Part shown: positions 5,167 through 8,008 of the stretch, in pieces | How the letters are laid out: every line of letters begins with the position of its first letter | Numbering within the stretch: the first letter of the stretch is position 1 | Source: Candidatus Zipacnadia bacterium | GTDB taxonomy: Bacteria; Armatimonadota; Zipacnadia; Zipacnadales; Zipacnadaceae | Assembly (NCBI GenBank): GCA_029821515.1 | Contig: JALGTD010000106.1 | Location: forward strand, 1 to 8,008 | DNA length: 8,008 nt | Direction of reading: 5' to 3' | The notes under the pieces: model-generated | Told to the model about the DNA's origin: nothing | Seen by the model: only the letters and a program-made list of their open reading frames with translations | Databases searched by the model: none | Made by a program: the position numbers and the translations under genes

Positions 5167-6702
5167 ATGGCCGGCGATGTGGCTGTTGTATTTGACTGTG
5201 GTGCTACTAATGTACGGGTGATAGCTATTGACAGCCAGGGACGAACGCTGGCTTCGGCCACTCGCAGCAACGAGACCGCCCCGCAGCCGCAGGCGGCCAA
5301 TGATGAGTGGCGGATCTGGGATTTGGATGAGGTTTGGGCCAAGCTGGCGGGGGGATGTCAGGAAGTTTGCCAGCAACTTGATACCAGTCGTATTGCGGCG
5401 GTGACGGTCACCACCTTCGGCGCTGACGGTGCGCCGGTGCAATATGACGGAACTTTGACCTATCCAATAATCTCCTGGCAGGAGACGCGCACCCAGCAGC
5501 TTACCTCCGACATTGCCCAGTTGATGCCCCTCGGGGAGATATTTGAAGAGACTGGCTATCAGATAATGTATTTTAACACGCTGCTGCGGCTGATGTGGCT
5601 GCGCCAGAATGCTCCTGAAGCGCTCCAAAGGGCCGACTGCTGGCTGATGATGCCGGGGATACTGAGTATGCAGCTTTGTGGGGAGCTGTCCATTGACCCC
5701 ACCGCCGCCGGCACTATGATGGCTATGAATATGGGGGCCCGCGACTGGTCGGCTAAGATGCTAGACTTGGCCGGAGTGGACGAATCATTTTTCCCGGAGT
5801 GGGTCCAGCCCGGGGAAGTAATCGGTGCAGTGCACAGTCAGGCTGCCGCGGAGACCGGCTTGCCTGAGGGAACAGCGGTTGTAGCGGCAGGCCACGATAC
5901 TCAGTTTGCGCCGTATGGGTCAGGTATGCAACCCGGTGAAGCCCTGCTCAGTAGCGGGACTTGGGAGATTCTGCTGCTGCGTGTGGATGAGTTCGCTCCC
6001 ACGCCCTCTGCCTTTGAGGAGGGACTGCTGTTCGAGTGCGATGCCCTGCCCGATTTGTGGGATCCACAACTGCTGATGATGGGCAGCGGCGTTCTGGAGT
6101 GGATTCGCCAGCAGTTATTTAGCAGCGGCGAAGGCCCCGCCGCGAGTTATGAAGATATGATCGCAGCGGCCCGCGCAGTCCCGCCCGGGGCAGGTGGCGT
6201 TTCGCTGATTCCCTCATTTGTCGCTGACACGGGGCCGACTAAGAAGTACAATACCGAGGGCACTATCCTGGGACTGGGAATGAATACGACTGCGGCGCAG
6301 GTATATCGAGCCGGGCTGGAGGGCCTGTGCTTTCAGATGCGCTCGGCGGTGGCGATTCTCCAGGAAGCTACCGGGTTTCCCATCGAGGGTATTCGTGTGG
6401 TTGGAGGCGGGGCGCGCAACGACCTGTGGAATCAGCTCCGCGCCGATGTCAGCGGGCTTCCGGTAGTGACCACCTCCCAGCAGGAGGCCACGGTGCTGGG
6501 CGCAGCACTGTTTGCGCTGGTTGGCGCTGGACAGTTTGACTCGATACAGCAAGCTGTCGACAGCGTCGAGATGGGCGAAACTATTTATGAGCCGTCCGAG
6601 GCGGCGCAAGAGTACGCCTCGCTTTACGAGCAGTATATGGAAGTTCCACCGGCATTACAATGCTACTACGAGGAGAGAGACACTAATGAGTCGCCTGACT
6701 AA
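5167..6702 (+). CDS. fucK: FGGY-family carbohydrate kinase, L-fuculokinase-like
   Basis: 511 residues, full length for FGGY kinases (about 480-520). It would phosphorylate a ketose with ATP in the cytoplasm; FucK itself makes L-fuculose-1-phosphate. Compared from memory with E. coli FucK, many distinctive blocks are shared: VFDCGATNVR (8-17, phosphate-binding loop), AVTVTTFGADGAPV (about 78-91), YPIISW, YFNTLLRLMWLR, AAGHDTQFAPYG (241-252, with catalytic-base candidate Asp244), LLSSGTWEIL (260-269), MGSGVLEWIRQ, and VVGGGARNDLWNQ (411-423, adenosine site). These resemble FucK more than xylulokinase or rhamnulokinase. AGGAGG at 5155-5160 gives a strong ribosome binding site. The next gene starts inside its last codons (17-bp overlap). 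No fucI, fucA or transporter lies in the window, so the substrate could be a related 6-deoxy or pentose ketose. Confidence 0.85.
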   Translation: MAGDVAVVFDCGATNVRVIAIDSQGRTLASATRSNETAPQPQAANDEWRIWDLDEVWAKLAGGCQEVCQQLDTSRIAAVTVTTFGADGAPVQYDGTLTYPIISWQETRTQQLTSDIAQLMPLGEIFEETGYQIMYFNTLLRLMWLRQNAPEALQRADCWLMMPGILSMQLCGELSIDPTAAGTMMAMNMGARDWSAKMLDLAGVDESFFPEWVQPGEVIGAVHSQAAAETGLPEGTAVVAAGHDTQFAPYGSGMQPGEALLSSGTWEILLLRVDEFAPTPSAFEEGLLFECDALPDLWDPQLLMMGSGVLEWIRQQLFSSGEGPAASYEDMIAAARAVPPGAGGVSLIPSFVADTGPTKKYNTEGTILGLGMNTTAAQVYRAGLEGLCFQMRSAVAILQEATGFPIEGIRVVGGGARNDLWNQLRADVSGLPVVTTSQQEATVLGAALFALVGAGQFDSIQQAVDSVEMGETIYEPSEAAQEYASLYEQYMEVPPALQCYYEERDTNESPD

Positions 6703-7711
6703 CTCCGAGCTTGTTCGAGTTGGATTGATTGGCTATGGCCCACAGTTTGGAATGGCGAAGAATCACGCCGACTACATCGCCCAGACCAGCGGTCTGAAGG
6801 TAGTGGCAGTGGCTGATATCAACCCCAGAGCCTTACAGAAGGCACGAAAGGACCTGGGTGAAGAGATTCTTACGTTCGACAGTGCCAACAAGATGCTCGC
6901 TGCGGATGCAGTGGATATGTGTGTGATAATCACCCCGCACAACACCCACGCCAGGTTGGCTATCCAGTGCCTGCAGGCGGGAAAACATGTGGTAGTCGAG
7001 AAGCCTATGTGTCTTAGCTATCGCGAAGCCGAGAAGATGATCCAGGCCGCCCGCGCCAATGAGCGTATGCTGACCGTCTTCCACAATCGCCGCTGGGACG
7101 GCGACTATATGGCCATCAAGAAAGCCATTGCCGATGGCCTGATTGGCAAGGTGTTTCACATTGAGGCATACTTTGGCGGCTGGGAGAAGCCCCGTGATTG
7201 GTGGCGGGCCGACAAGGCAATCTCAGGCGGCGCGTTTTACGACTGGGGCGCTCACTACCTGGACTGGACCCTGGGGCTTATCCCCGAGGCCAGGATGACT
7301 CACATTAGTGGCTTCTTCCACCAGGATGTCGTCTGGAAGCGGATGAGCAATGAGGATCAGGTCCAGGCGATTGTCCGCTTTGACACGGGTTGCGTTGCTG
7401 ACGTGCAGGTGTCGAGTGTAGCCTTTGCTGGCCGGGCCCGCTGGCGCATTCTGGGAACCAAGGGCACGATTGAGGACTGGAGCGGAGGCAGTTTCACTGT
7501 CTACACCCAGGTCAAGGGCTACGCGGCCGAGATGGAAGTTGACTACCAGAAGAGCCAGTGGCCGGAGTACTACCGGAACATCTCCGCGCACTTGACCAGG
7601 GGCGCTGACCTGATTGTCAAGCCCGAGCAAGCCGCCCGGACTATTGCCATAATGGAATATGCCGAGCGGTCGTCCAAGCAGGGCAGAACCCTCAAACCGC
7701 CCTGTCTGTAG
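6686..7711 (+). CDS. Gfo/Idh/MocA family NAD(P)-dependent oxidoreductase
   Basis: 341 residues from the ATG at 6686, chosen because AGGAG (6671-6675) precedes it and the Rossmann domain follows directly. The frame is open further upstream to 6512, but that stretch lies wholly within the kinase gene and shows no homology. Visible features: RVGLIGYGPQFGM (11-23, dinucleotide-binding glycines), AVADINPRAL (41-50, with Asp44 at the end of the second strand), PHNTHARLAIQCLQAGKHV (about 84-102), VVEKPM with the conserved Glu-Lys-Pro (103-108), and GAFYDWGAHYLDW (182-194, the D-x-G-x-H active-site segment). Family members oxidise or reduce sugar, inositol or glucoside hydroxyls. The 17-bp overlap with the kinase implies coupled translation, so both probably act on the same sugar route. 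The substrate cannot be read from sequence. Confidence 0.88.
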   Translation: MSRLTNSELVRVGLIGYGPQFGMAKNHADYIAQTSGLKVVAVADINPRALQKARKDLGEEILTFDSANKMLAADAVDMCVIITPHNTHARLAIQCLQAGKHVVVEKPMCLSYREAEKMIQAARANERMLTVFHNRRWDGDYMAIKKAIADGLIGKVFHIEAYFGGWEKPRDWWRADKAISGGAFYDWGAHYLDWTLGLIPEARMTHISGFFHQDVVWKRMSNEDQVQAIVRFDTGCVADVQVSSVAFAGRARWRILGTKGTIEDWSGGSFTVYTQVKGYAAEMEVDYQKSQWPEYYRNISAHLTRGADLIVKPEQAARTIAIMEYAERSSKQGRTLKPPCL

Positions 7712-7728
7712 CGGACCGCTCTTGACAT

Positions 7729-7758
7729 TGTGGTCGGGGCAAGGATGCCCCTCCCACA
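7729..7758. repeat. 30-nt inverted repeat between convergent genes, possible terminator
   Basis: Arms TGTGGTCGGGGCA (7729-7741) and TGCCCCTCCCACA (7746-7758) flank AGGA. They pair at 11 of 13 positions, with a two-base symmetric mismatch in the middle. It fills most of the 62-bp gap between the oxidoreductase and argB ends, where a bidirectional terminator is expected. Neither side has a T-tract, so classical intrinsic termination is doubtful. Degenerate copies occur at 3383-3412 and 3584-3641, which suggests a dispersed intergenic repeat family. Confidence 0.6.
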
Positions 7759-7773
7759 GCGTTATCCACGGGG

Positions 7774-8008
7774 CTATCCCGGATTGATCATCGTCCCGAT
7801 GCCCGCGTCGGTGAACAACTCCATCAATAGCGAATGAGGGATGCGGCCGTCAATTATGTGAGCGCGCTCCACTCCGCCCGCAACGGCGTGAATGCAGCTT
7901 TCCAGCTTGGGGACCATCCCCTCGGCTACATCTCCGTCGGCGATGAGCGCCTTCGCCTCACTGGCGGTCAACTCACTAATCAGCGTGGTCGGATCGTCGG
8001 GGTCTTCC
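7774..8008 (-). CDS. argB: Acetylglutamate kinase, C-terminal part (partial)
   Basis: The frame on the - strand is open from the window edge to a TAG at 7774-7776, giving the last 77 residues; the start lies beyond 8008. The sequence matches the ArgB C-terminus: DDPTTLISELTASEAKALI, then EGMVPKLESCIHAVAGGVER (family form 'GGMiPKv.aC..Av..Gv.r'), AHIIDGRIPHSLLMELFTD and AGIGTMI. ArgB phosphorylates N-acetylglutamate in the second step of arginine and ornithine synthesis. The first Gly of GGMIPK is Glu here. A TTG at 7969-7971 could start a shorter frame, but upstream codons already match ArgB, so it is internal. It converges on the oxidoreductase with the inverted repeat between them. Confidence 0.9.
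   Translation of the reverse strand, partial: EDPDDPTTLISELTASEAKALIADGDVAEGMVPKLESCIHAVAGGVERAHIIDGRIPHSLLMELFTDAGIGTMINPG

Noticed and set aside
5134..5628. Long open frame on the - strand inside the kinase gene (164 codons)
   Set aside because: It is antisense to a well-recognised kinase, has no family similarity that I can see, and runs across the kinase ribosome binding site and start.
6512..6685. 58-codon N-terminal extension of the oxidoreductase frame
   Set aside because: It lies entirely inside the kinase gene in another frame, is Arg/Ser/Thr-rich without family similarity, and the ATG at 6686 has its own ribosome binding site just before the Rossmann motif.

Overview
The window looks like a chromosomal segment of a free-living bacterium with moderately high GC. 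The gene families are a periplasmic M16 peptidase pair, a URO-D-superfamily protein, an RmlC-like cupin, a fuculokinase-type sugar kinase, a Gfo/Idh/MocA oxidoreductase and arginine-biosynthetic argB. This mix is common in Armatimonadota, Planctomycetota and other environmental lineages. That placement is a weak inference, because no rRNA or other phylogenetic marker is present. No mobile element, CRISPR array, tRNA or phage gene is visible.

Layout, left to right. (1) 1-1504, + strand: the C-terminal tail of one M16 peptidase, coupled by an ATGA overlap to a second, secreted M16-like protein that lacks the HxxEH zinc motif; a hairpin follows its stop. (2) 1579-3038, + strand: an RmlC-like cupin, then a URO-D-family gene that starts 1 nt after the cupin stop and is broken near 2357 by a frameshift, apparently with loss of an internal segment. 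(3) 3039-3845: about 800 bp of repeat-built DNA. A 79-nt hairpin repeat occurs three times without gaps. Between the copies lie two decayed 5' ends of the glutamine amidotransferase gene whose intact copy follows at 3846-4562. (4) 3846-4930: the class I glutamine amidotransferase and a convergent winged-helix gene that overlaps it by 19 bp. (5) 5167-7711, + strand: an L-fuculokinase-like FGGY kinase and a Gfo/Idh/MocA dehydrogenase overlapping by 17 bp, probably one sugar-catabolic operon transcribed divergently from the winged-helix gene. (6) 7729-8008: a 30-nt inverted repeat that also occurs in degenerate form in the repeat region, then the C-terminal end of argB on the - strand.

The most interesting structure is region 3. 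It reads as the remains of a tandem array of [amidotransferase gene - inverted repeat - 79-nt hairpin], in which the first two gene copies have collapsed to their first codons and only the last copy is intact. The remaining genes are recognisable families. No clearly new enzymatic or defence system is visible.
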